NCBI GenBank assembly: GCA_013001365.1
Contig: JABDMQ010000174.1
Coordinates: forward strand, 1-21,099
Source of the DNA: Flavobacteriaceae bacterium
GTDB taxonomy: Bacteria; Bacteroidota; Bacteroidia; Flavobacteriales; Flavobacteriaceae
DNA length: 21,099 nt
Reading direction: 5' to 3'
The translations under genes were made by a program, and so were the position numbers. Below, piece after piece: positions 8,187-14,607 of the stretch. Position 1 is the stretch's first letter. The number at the start of each line of letters is the position of its first letter. Below the pieces are notes generated by a model, which saw only the letters and a list, made by a program, of their open reading frames with translations, was not told the DNA's origin and ran no database searches.

Positions 8187-9377
8187 ATGAAAAGAAGAAA
8201 ATTCATTAAAAGTTCAGCTCTATCGAGTAGTGTATTATTAGCACCCAGTTTCATCAAGGCCATGGAACAAATTAATATTGAGCTTTTCGGATACAAGAAG
8301 TTAGTTATTATTCAACTTACAGGAGGGAATGATGGCTTGAATACAGTTATTCCTTATCGTAATGATCTGTATTACAAAGCAAGACCTAAAATTGCATTGA
8401 AGAAAAACAAAACAATTAATCTAAATGGCGAATTAGGACTTCATTATAAATTGACGGCCTTAAAACGATTATACGACCAGGGATACTTAACTATAATTAA
8501 TAATGTAGGTTATCCCAATCCGAGCAGGTCTCATTTCCGATCCTCAGATATTTGGCATTCAGCAAGTGATGCCAATTCATTTCTGAGTACCGGTTGGATT
8601 GGGCGTTATTTAGATCACTATGGTAAAAAACCACATTCAGCTATTGAAATAGATGAAAGCCTATCCTTGATGTTAAAAGGAAATAAAAGATCTGGCATTG
8701 CAACTAAGAATGCAAATTTTCTTTACAGAGCACTTCACGAATCCAAAATCAATGATATATTGTCTTATCAAAGACACAGGCATTTGAGTGAGCATAATCT
8801 TGGTTATTTGTATAAGACCTTAGTCGACGCAAAATCATCAGCCAGGTATTTACAGGAAAAAACAAAGCTCTATAGAACCTATCAAAGTTATCCAAACAAT
8901 CCGTTGGCAAGGCAGTTGAAGACTATAGCAAAATTCATAAATTCAGGTTTAGAGACAAGAATTTATTATGCCAGTTTGACTGGGTTTGACACGCATGCCA
9001 ACCAATTAGGGCGACAAGAACGACTATTGGATGTTTTTGGCAATAGTATCTATTCTTTCATAAACGATTTAAAAAAAGGCAATACATTTAAAGACACTTT
9101 AGTTATTACTTTCTCGGAATTTGGTAGAAGGCCCCAACAAAATGCTGCAGGTGGGACTGATCATGGGACAGCAAATAACGTATTTTTATTTGGTGAAAAT
9201 TTAAAGAATAAAGGGTTGTACAACAAATTAACCAGCTTAAAAAATCTAGATAATAATGGAGATCTGAAATACGAAATAGACTTTAGGGAGATATATGCCT
9301 CCATTTTGAATAATTGGCTAGAAGTAGATGATGAAAGAATATTGAAAAAGTCCTTTAACAAGTTGAACTTAATTTAG
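8187..9377 (+). CDS. DUF1501 family protein with twin-arginine signal
   Basis: A 396-residue protein from the ATG at 8187. A GTG at 8178 in the same frame would add three residues and overlap DUF1800, but the ATG puts the signal at the N-terminus and leaves a two-base gap. The start MKRRKFIKSSALSSSVLLAPS has the paired Arg and hydrophobic stretch of a Tat signal, so export as a folded, possibly metal-bearing protein is likely. DUF1501 belongs to the alkaline-phosphatase/sulfatase fold. Visible motifs are TGGNDGLNT (45-53), RSHFRSSDIWH (114-124), GFDTHANQ (266-273) and SEFGRRPQQNAAGGTDHG (310-327), which hold the Asp/His residues expected to bind metal. The substrate is unknown. Composition is as AT-rich as DUF1800 (30% G+C in 8341-8400). 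The pair is bounded by terminators at 6712 and 9428. Confidence 0.9.
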   Translation: MKRRKFIKSSALSSSVLLAPSFIKAMEQINIELFGYKKLVIIQLTGGNDGLNTVIPYRNDLYYKARPKIALKKNKTINLNGELGLHYKLTALKRLYDQGYLTIINNVGYPNPSRSHFRSSDIWHSASDANSFLSTGWIGRYLDHYGKKPHSAIEIDESLSLMLKGNKRSGIATKNANFLYRALHESKINDILSYQRHRHLSEHNLGYLYKTLVDAKSSARYLQEKTKLYRTYQSYPNNPLARQLKTIAKFINSGLETRIYYASLTGFDTHANQLGRQERLLDVFGNSIYSFINDLKKGNTFKDTLVITFSEFGRRPQQNAAGGTDHGTANNVFLFGENLKNKGLYNKLTSLKNLDNNGDLKYEIDFREIYASILNNWLEVDDERILKKSFNKLNLI

Positions 9378-9427
9378 CCCTCGATTAGGATACCCAAGCC
9401 ATAATTTTATATAATTCTATGCATACA

Positions 9428-9456
9428 AAAGCCTCATCTCCCGATGAGGCTTTCTT
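9428..9456 (+). terminator. Terminator after DUF1501 (probably works in both directions)
   Basis: The arms 9428-9438 and 9443-9453 (AAAGCCTCATC with GATGAGGCTTT) pair perfectly over 11 bases around a TCCC loop, about 50 bases after the DUF1501 stop. The plus side runs into TTTCTT and the minus side into TTTTG, so either strand could be served. TCTCCCGA in its loop region can also pair with TCGGGAGA at 9494-9501. Confidence 0.8.
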
Positions 9457-9477
9457 CACTAATTAACTCTTATTTTT

Positions 9478-9516
9478 CAATGCCGGAACTTTGTCGGGAG
9501 AAATATAGATTAATAG
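9478..9516. repeat. Intergenic element, copy 1
   Basis: Bases 9478-9503 match 9775-9800 at 23 of 26 positions, with the core GCCGGA-CTT-GTCGGGAGAAA. Four bases later comes GATTAATAG (9508-9516), also found in copies 2 and 3. This copy lacks the flanking arms that form the hairpin in copy 2, as if a short internal stretch had been lost. Confidence 0.6.
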
Positions 9517-9762
9517 GCTAATTTGAATTATGAAATCACGGTAAAAATCTAAATAATTGAAGCTTTGATTTGTAGTAATAAATACCCTAAATTCTATTTA
9601 TCGTTATGATGCAAAATAATTCGATGAAAGAAACTTTTCAAGCAAAAATTAATTGAGAATTGTAATGAAGAATTCCTTAAGCAAGAGATCGACTACGTTT
9701 TTAGTCTAAAAATCCGCACTAAGCATTAATCTTAAAATGGTCACAGAAATAAGGATAAAAAT

Positions 9763-9809
9763 AAAACCTTGTTTCAGTGCCGGATCTTAGTCGGGAGAAA
9801 CAAGGTTTT
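9763..9809 (-). terminator. Long hairpin of intergenic element copy 2, terminator-like on the minus strand
   Basis: A perfect 13-base stem joins 9763-9775 (AAAACCTTGTTTC) and 9797-9809 (GAAACAAGGTTTT), with a 21-base loop (9776-9796) made of the repeated GCCGGA-TCGGGA core. On the minus strand the stem is followed by TTTTATTTTTAT, a good termination tract. On the plus strand the T run is only four bases. If it is a minus-strand terminator, the nearest known gene end is about 300 bases upstream, so it may instead end an unannotated transcript. Confidence 0.6.
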
Positions 9810-9828
9810 CGGTGTAAATGATTAATAG
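9763..9828. repeat. Intergenic element, copy 2
   Basis: This copy consists of the hairpin at 9763-9809, an 10-base spacer and GATTAATAG (9820-9828). It shares its loop core with copy 1 and its arms (AAACC-TTG) plus the GATTAATAG layout with copy 3, so it is the most complete of the three. Confidence 0.6.
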
Positions 9829-9958
9829 CTCCACTAAAATCGTAATATTCAATTCATTGAGAAGAAATTATTCCATGACTTGCAAAAAAAAATGTATCAG
9901 TGGGATGCTAATGCTTTTTTTTTAGATGAACGACACATTTTTGGATTAATGACAAAAG

Positions 9959-10004
9959 AAAACCTTGCTCTAATACTCATTTATGTATTCTGAAGCAAGG
10001 GTTT
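9959..10004 (-). terminator. Imperfect hairpin of element copy 3, likely terminator of the SDR-AlbA_2 operon
   Basis: AAACCTTGCT (9960-9969) pairs with AGCAAGGGTTT (9994-10004) with one bulged base. An inner AATAC/GTATT stem extends the fold. Read on the minus strand the stem is followed by TTTTCTTTT. It lies about 100 bases after the AlbA_2 stop, the first such structure downstream of that operon. Confidence 0.65.
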
Positions 10005-10024
10005 CGCAATTGATTGATTAATAG
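9959..10024. repeat. Intergenic element, copy 3
   Basis: The hairpin at 9959-10004 is followed by an 11-base spacer and GATTAATAG (10016-10024), the same layout as copy 2. Bases after it (ACTAATATC) resemble those after copy 2 (ACTAAAATC). The loop does not contain the GCCGGA-TCGGGA core. Confidence 0.5.
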
Positions 10025-10104
10025 CAGAACTAATATCAAGATTACTTGTTAGCAAGACATTACCTCAATAATAACTTTATGTTAAGAAGTGTAATAAGAC
10101 GTGT

Positions 10105-11238
10105 TTAACTGTATTTTACCTTTCTTAGGATTCTAGTGCTCTCCTTGTAGTTATTATATACTGCTTCTCCGGATTTTTTCAAATACGGTCGTGCTTCTAT
10201 AAGTTTTTCCATCGCATCATCAAATCCGTTTAGATAACAAATGAGATAGGTTTCTGGTAAGTTCTTGAGGTCTACCTGTTCGTTCTTTCTAAGTTCAATG
10301 CCTTTTTTCATTTTATCCAGAATAGCATTGTTTGTGTTATAGACATGAAACAGGACTTTCTTGTCGAATCTGGGTGGTTCGAACAACAACTTAGTCTTGA
10401 TATTGTAATTGGCATTGTCCTCAAAATAAATCATGGTCTCTTCCAGTCGATAATAATGGGAAGAATTATGAAGGCCCAAATTGACATACTCCACTATTTT
10501 GAAACTATCGTTGTCATAAGTAATGGAAACCTCATCAAGTGTAGAATAGAACAATCTGACTTCTTCATTGATCAACTCGATGTCCACTCGAGAAAAAAAG
10601 GTCTCGTCCTTCACTACCTTTTTCTGTCCTGCCCAACAGACAACAAAGTATTCCTTGAATACCTTGTATTGAGGATCGAAATCCTTTCTTTTGTTCATGA
10701 AATGTATAACACCTCCTAAGGTATATTCAATATTATTCTGGGCATGACTTTCAATAGCCTCGACGATCTTAGAATTAACGTCCTTGATCTCAATATCAAA
10801 AACCTTTGGCATGCTCATGCTACCATCCCTGAAAAAAACCGCTCCTCCATAATATTTCCAGATATTCTTTCTTAAGGAAGTGATTTCTGCAATAGGTCTT
10901 ATGGTAACAAGGCCAACGACCCTATCATCAGGTAAGTGTGGAAATGGGATATTTTCGTATTGAACTATCGGAGGGTTCTCTAAATAGGCATTGATAAGGT
11001 TCTGGATCTTACTGTCATCAAAAAAATCGACTCCAATAATGTTGTTGTCTTCGTCTTCTACTCCAATGACAATGTAGGAGTTGTTCTTGGGATTGCTGTT
11101 TGATAAGGCACAGATATGCTTAAGGAATTTAGCCTTGCCTTCCTTATGGCTTATATCAACCTTTCGTTTTTTATCATAAAAGCTATTCTCATCATTATGA
11201 GCCAGTAGGTTCTTAATTAGGAGCCGTTTGTTTATCAT
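10105..11238 (-). CDS. Schlafen/AlbA_2-domain protein
   Basis: A 377-residue cytosolic protein. Residues about 17-145 fit the AlbA_2 (Schlafen-type) domain, formerly called divergent AAA-4: a short acidic start (ENSFYDKK), FLKHICALSNS (38-48), YIVIGVEDEDNNIIGV (55-70), the NPPI turn (88-91) and YYGGAVFFRDGSMSMP (129-144). Schlafen-type domains bind nucleic acids, and some are nucleases or transcription regulators. No helix-turn-helix or ATPase domain follows, only an unrecognised mixed region (150-377), so a DNA- or RNA-binding accessory role is only inferred. Its ATG directly follows the SDR stop with no base between, which points to translational coupling. A likely terminator hairpin lies about 100 bases downstream. 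Composition resembles the neighbouring core genes. Confidence 0.8.
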   Translation of the reverse strand: MINKRLLIKNLLAHNDENSFYDKKRKVDISHKEGKAKFLKHICALSNSNPKNNSYIVIGVEDEDNNIIGVDFFDDSKIQNLINAYLENPPIVQYENIPFPHLPDDRVVGLVTIRPIAEITSLRKNIWKYYGGAVFFRDGSMSMPKVFDIEIKDVNSKIVEAIESHAQNNIEYTLGGVIHFMNKRKDFDPQYKVFKEYFVVCWAGQKKVVKDETFFSRVDIELINEEVRLFYSTLDEVSITYDNDSFKIVEYVNLGLHNSSHYYRLEETMIYFEDNANYNIKTKLLFEPPRFDKKVLFHVYNTNNAILDKMKKGIELRKNEQVDLKNLPETYLICYLNGFDDAMEKLIEARPYLKKSGEAVYNNYKESTRILRKVKYS

Positions 11239-11991
11239 TTATTGACTCTTGTTTATAGTAACACTATTTGCCTGAGCTGTTGGGAAAACGAGGAGGTCGG
11301 CAATATTTACATGAGCGGGGCGAGTGATCGTGAAGTAAACTATTTCGGCAATATCTTCAGCCTGAAGGGCCTTATAACCTTTGTATATGCCATCTGCAAT
11401 GGCATCACCCTTGAATCGAACTTTCGAGAATTCGGTTTCTACCAATCCAGGATTAATAGCGCAAACCTTTATGCCATATGGATTGAGGTCTATGCGCATA
11501 CCTTGGGTTATGGCATCAACGGCATGTTTGCTAGCACAATAAACATTTCCTTTAGGATAGACTTCCTTTCCGGCAGAGGATCCAATGTTAATAATATGTC
11601 CCGATTGTCGCTCAGTCATTTGAGGAATGATAACCTTGCTAACATAGAGCAAGCCTTTAACATTAATGTCCATCATAGCGTCCCAATCTTCTATTTTACC
11701 TTCATGAATCAAGTCCAGACCATGAGCATTACCAGCATTGTTTATTAAGATGTCAATTGTTCTGAATTCTTCTGGTAAAGATTCAATTGCTTTAAAGACT
11801 GCTTCTTTGTCGCGAACATCAAAATTGAGCGTGTGGACTTCTGTTCGGTTCACTAATTCGGCCTCGATTTCTTGAAGTCGTTCTTGACGTCTTCCACAAA
11901 GCACTAATCTTATATCATGCTTGGAAAATTCGTATGCAATCGCTCTTCCAATCCCGCTTGATGCTCCAGTAATAAATGCTGTTTTTTTCAT
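11239..11991 (-). CDS. NADP-dependent short-chain dehydrogenase (YdfG-like)
   Basis: A 250-residue classical SDR. The cofactor motif TGASSGIG is at 8-15, NNAG at 84-87, and the catalytic set is Asn110, Ser138, Tyr151 and Lys155 (YCASK). The paired Arg after the second strand (GRR, 33-35) predicts NADP(H) rather than NAD(H). The PGLVETEF segment (181-188) and overall pattern resemble E. coli YdfG, which oxidises L-allo-threonine, serine and related 3-hydroxy acids. That substrate range is inferred only. The gene is first in a two-gene unit, and its TAA directly abuts the ATG of the AlbA_2 gene. No clear promoter could be picked in the 95-base gap to the divergent DUF4382 gene. Confidence 0.92.
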   Translation of the reverse strand: MKKTAFITGASSGIGRAIAYEFSKHDIRLVLCGRRQERLQEIEAELVNRTEVHTLNFDVRDKEAVFKAIESLPEEFRTIDILINNAGNAHGLDLIHEGKIEDWDAMMDINVKGLLYVSKVIIPQMTERQSGHIINIGSSAGKEVYPKGNVYCASKHAVDAITQGMRIDLNPYGIKVCAINPGLVETEFSKVRFKGDAIADGIYKGYKALQAEDIAEIVYFTITRPAHVNIADLLVFPTAQANSVTINKSQ

Positions 11992-12086
11992 CTATGCAAT
12001 CGATTCATCTTGAATAATTGATCTTTATCCAGAATGAAGTCCAAAAAATCAATTAAAACGTATATTTAAGTATAAAACCTCAAGAT

Positions 12087-12908
12087 ATGAAGACTTTGAA
12101 AAACTTAAAACTAATTTTCGCTACTTTATTAACATTAACTTTTATAGCATGTTCGAATGAATCAAATACTCAAAACGATATTGATTCCGGAACTCAAGAT
12201 CCAGCACGTATTACGGTCAAACTTCAGGATATGCCAGGAGATTATGACAATGTATTCGTAGAGGTCATTGATGTTATGGTCAAGTATGATAGTGACCAAG
12301 GAGAAGATGGATGGCAAAGTTTGGAAGCCATAAATACTGGGGTTTATGACCTACTGGAATTAACAGGAGGCGTTAATGTATTATTGGCCGATGATTATGA
12401 AATTCCTGCAGGCGAATTGAAACAGATCCGTTTGATTCTTGGTGAGGATAACTCTATAGTCGTCAATGGAGAAACACTTCCTTTAAGAACGCCTAGTGCA
12501 CAGCAATCTGGATTGAAAATCCAAATAAATGAGCTACTGGAACCTAATATAGGTTATACGTTCTTGTTGGATTTCGATGTGGATGAGTCAATAATAATGG
12601 CTGGAAACTCAGGAAATATAAATCTTAAGCCTAAACTAAGAGCAAGTGTTGAAGCCTCTTCTGGAGTTATTGTGGGTAGTATTTTACCCGTAGATGTCCA
12701 AACTGAAATAACCGCTTCAAACGATGCAGATTCAATTTCATCATTCGCAAATGATGATGGCATTTTTATGTTAGTTGGTCTACCTGAAGGCGTTTACACC
12801 GTTACCGTAACACCAGACCCAGATTCTGGACTTGAAGTACAAGTTATTGAGAATGTCGAGGTAACTTCAGGCAATACTACAGATTTGGGAGAAATTACAC
12901 TTGATTAA
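12087..12908 (+). CDS. DUF4382 lipoprotein with C-terminal carboxypeptidase-regulatory-like domain
   Basis: A 273-residue lipoprotein. The signal peptide ends in the lipobox TFIAC (Cys22). Residues about 40-187 are a DUF4382 domain: ITVKLQDMPGDYDNVFVEV, a SLEAINTGVYDLLEL motif, IRLILGEDNSIVVNG (114-128) and FDVDES (163-168). Residues about 192-272 form a small beta-sandwich like the carboxypeptidase-regulatory domains (VIVGSILP, DDGIFMLVGLPEGVYTVTV), a fold common in surface proteins of the phylum. Function is unknown, but a surface or periplasmic binding role is reasonable. The stop codon overlaps the stop of the convergent aldo/keto reductase within TTAA (12905-12908). A shorter paralogue without the second domain starts at 13871. 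Confidence 0.88.
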   Translation: MKTLKNLKLIFATLLTLTFIACSNESNTQNDIDSGTQDPARITVKLQDMPGDYDNVFVEVIDVMVKYDSDQGEDGWQSLEAINTGVYDLLELTGGVNVLLADDYEIPAGELKQIRLILGEDNSIVVNGETLPLRTPSAQQSGLKIQINELLEPNIGYTFLLDFDVDESIIMAGNSGNINLKPKLRASVEASSGVIVGSILPVDVQTEITASNDADSISSFANDDGIFMLVGLPEGVYTVTVTPDPDSGLEVQVIENVEVTSGNTTDLGEITLD

Positions 12909-13768
12909 GGCACCTTATGCCCTTGGCACGCCACCAAGATCAAGAACCAGTCTTCCAATTCCAGATTCAAGGCTAATGCTTTGACCGCATTAGTGATTCG
13001 TTTTGGCGTCGTCGTGCCAATTACTGGATGAATATTCGCAGGATGCTTCAGTGTCCAAGCCAATAATATTTGGTCCTCTGTGGCATTGTATTTATCCATT
13101 AGCTCGCCCAATTGCTTATGTATTCGTCGCGTTTGTTCAGTATCCTCTCTGAAAACATGACCTAAAGGGGACCAAGCCATAGGTAAGATATCTTTAGAAA
13201 TCATTTTATCCAAGGTTCCATCATGCATGGCAGTATGTTCAGTCAAGGAAAATTCAATTTGATTCACTGCAATTGGAACTTTATTTCCGATCAAATCCAT
13301 TTGTGATGGTGTGAAATTGGAAACACCAAAATCCTTGATCTTCCCACTTCTTGTTAAATCTAATACAGCCTCAGCTATTTCATCAGGATGCATTAATGGA
13401 CTTGGTCTATGAAGTAGGATCAAGTCCAAATAATCTGTTTGAAGCAGTTTAAGTGATTCTTCAACCGACCAAATTATATAGTCCTTAGAAAGGTCATAGT
13501 GTTTAACAGCATGCTTCCTTTTATCTGTAATGTATTGTATGCCACATTTGGAGATCAGTTGGACATCTTCTCTTTTTATCTTGCTGTCCTTGAATGCATG
13601 TCCAAATTCTTCTTCCGTAGTGTACCCACCGTAAATATCGGCATGGTCAAAAGTGGTGATTCCGTTCTCTATGCAATGTGCCATCAGACCGCTCATCTCC
13701 TTCGTCTTAAGCTTTTTACCCCAAGCTCCCCATGTCATTGTACCTGCAGTTAATCGAGAAAATTTCAC
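12905..13768 (-). CDS. Aldo/keto reductase (YdhF-like), GTG start
   Basis: A 287-residue NADP-dependent oxidoreductase of the TIM-barrel AKR superfamily. The catalytic tetrad is visible: Asp41 and Tyr46 in FDHADIYGGY, Lys74 in LISKCG and His120 in LILLHRPS. VSNFTPSQ (149-156) and VIGTTTPKRI (253-262) are the expected cofactor-region motifs. The pattern is closest to E. coli YdhF, whose physiological substrate is not established. The start codon is GTG at 13768: an in-frame TAA lies five codons upstream, and the next Met (residue 11) would cut off the first barrel strand. Eight A residues sit directly before the GTG. The gene is convergent with the DUF4382 gene and shares its stop bases. Confidence 0.9.
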   Translation of the reverse strand: MKFSRLTAGTMTWGAWGKKLKTKEMSGLMAHCIENGITTFDHADIYGGYTTEEEFGHAFKDSKIKREDVQLISKCGIQYITDKRKHAVKHYDLSKDYIIWSVEESLKLLQTDYLDLILLHRPSPLMHPDEIAEAVLDLTRSGKIKDFGVSNFTPSQMDLIGNKVPIAVNQIEFSLTEHTAMHDGTLDKMISKDILPMAWSPLGHVFREDTEQTRRIHKQLGELMDKYNATEDQILLAWTLKHPANIHPVIGTTTPKRITNAVKALALNLELEDWFLILVACQGHKVP

Positions 13769-13870
13769 TTTTTTTTCAGTTTATATGGATTTTTTTGCAA
13801 TTCGCATATAAAAATAGTCAAATCGAAGGTATTAAAGTATCATTGCTATGTAAATATTAATGCCCCTATC

Positions 13871-14440
13871 ATGAAATTTTCAATAAGTTCTAAAATAGTA
13901 TCCTTAAGCGTTTTATTCCTGCTTTTGTTGAGCAGTTGCTCAGTTGATAACGACACTCAATCTTTCGATAACAGTTTAGTAAGCGTCAAGCTTAAAGGCA
14001 CAGATAGCCAATTAAGTAAAATGAACGTAGAAATTCTTGATGTACAATTCAAAGTGAAGGAAGATGAAAGTAATCCTAACGCTTGGGTAAGCCTTAATAC
14101 GATTAATACTGGAATTCATGATTTAACTGATCTTACCCAAGAACAAGAATTGATCTTGGTAGATGTTGAAGAAGTTACCTCTTGTTTCATATATAACATT
14201 AGAGTAGTTTTAGGAGATCAGAATTCTGTAATTAAGAATGGAGTTGAATACATAATGGACGTTACACCTGAATTTCAAAATGGGTCGATGAATATTATTG
14301 GTAAAGAATTGAAAGCCAATACGCTATATGAATTCATCTTGGAGTTCGAAATCGATGAGTCTGTATTGATCACGTCAGATGGTTTTGCCAATCTTAACCC
14401 TAAGATGAACACAGTCATGCGTCAATTGCAACTTTTCTAA
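13871..14440 (+). CDS. DUF4382 lipoprotein (short paralogue)
   Basis: A 189-residue lipoprotein with the lipobox LLLSSC (Cys23). Residues about 36-188 form a single DUF4382 domain paralogous to the gene at 12087. Shared blocks include W-SL-TINTGIHDL (72-85), VVLGDQNSVIKNG (112-124), FEIDES (159-164) and NLNPKM (174-179). It ends after the DUF4382 domain with no carboxypeptidase-regulatory-like part. TATCATTG at 13838-13845, one mismatch from TAnnTTTG, is a weak promoter candidate. A long hairpin terminator follows at 14478. The two paralogues share only a modest fraction of residues, so the duplication is old or the genes evolve fast. Function is unknown. Confidence 0.85.
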   Translation: MKFSISSKIVSLSVLFLLLLSSCSVDNDTQSFDNSLVSVKLKGTDSQLSKMNVEILDVQFKVKEDESNPNAWVSLNTINTGIHDLTDLTQEQELILVDVEEVTSCFIYNIRVVLGDQNSVIKNGVEYIMDVTPEFQNGSMNIIGKELKANTLYEFILEFEIDESVLITSDGFANLNPKMNTVMRQLQLF

Positions 14441-14477
14441 AAATCTTGAATTAAGTAATCCTATATCCAACATAATG

Positions 14478-14510
14478 TTAAAGGGCAGTACACATCGTAC
14501 TGCCCTTTAA
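14478..14510 (+). terminator. Hairpin terminator between the DUF4382 gene and the Bat operon
   Basis: A perfect 14-base stem joins 14478-14491 (TTAAAGGGCAGTAC) and 14497-14510 (GTACTGCCCTTTAA) around an ACATC loop, 37 bases after the stop. The sequence CTTTT follows. The T tract is weak but the stem is very stable. Confidence 0.8.
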
Positions 14511-14554
14511 CTTTTAACCAATTATTAACAGCACTAACGGAAATATTTTAACAA

Positions 14555-14586
14555 TTTGCGATGTTTAAATCCAAAGATTATTTTCA
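14555..14586 (+). promoter_or_regulatory. Weak candidate promoter of the Bat operon
   Basis: TTTG (14555-14558) lies 20 bases before TATTTTCA (14579-14586). This has the spacing of the Bacteroidetes -33/-7 promoter, but the -7 box has two mismatches to TAnnTTTG. It lies between the terminator at 14478 and the MoxR start at 14608, where a promoter is expected. Confidence 0.3.
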
Positions 14587-14607
14587 CTACTGAAAAACGA
14601 AAGATAA

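Larger units (their letters stand above)
9378..10104. other. 727-base gene-free stretch with three diverged hairpin-bearing repeats
   Basis: No ORF of 60 codons or more lies here between the end of DUF1501 (plus) and the end of the AlbA_2 gene (minus). It contains the DUF1501 terminator (9428-9456) and three diverged copies of an element, around 9478-9516, 9763-9828 and 9959-10024, all sharing GATTAATAG. Two copies carry a hairpin with AAACC-TTG arms. The stretch is AT-rich with several poly-A or poly-T runs (9883-9891, 9915-9923). A 15-codon ORF begins at 9611 but has no supporting feature. Possible readings are stacked terminators, small RNA genes or remnants of decayed sequence. Confidence 0.7.

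Noticed and set aside
9611..9658. 15-codon ORF in the intergenic region
   Set aside because: Too short and without conserved context to support as a gene. It could arise by chance in AT-rich DNA.
9478..10024. CRISPR array or insertion-sequence ends
   Set aside because: Only three diverged copies at unequal spacing (about 200-300 bases), no identical short repeats, no cas gene, no transposase and no target duplication were seen.
10345..10719. Plus-strand ORF of 124 codons
   Set aside because: Antisense to the AlbA_2 gene, with no recognisable motif or start context.
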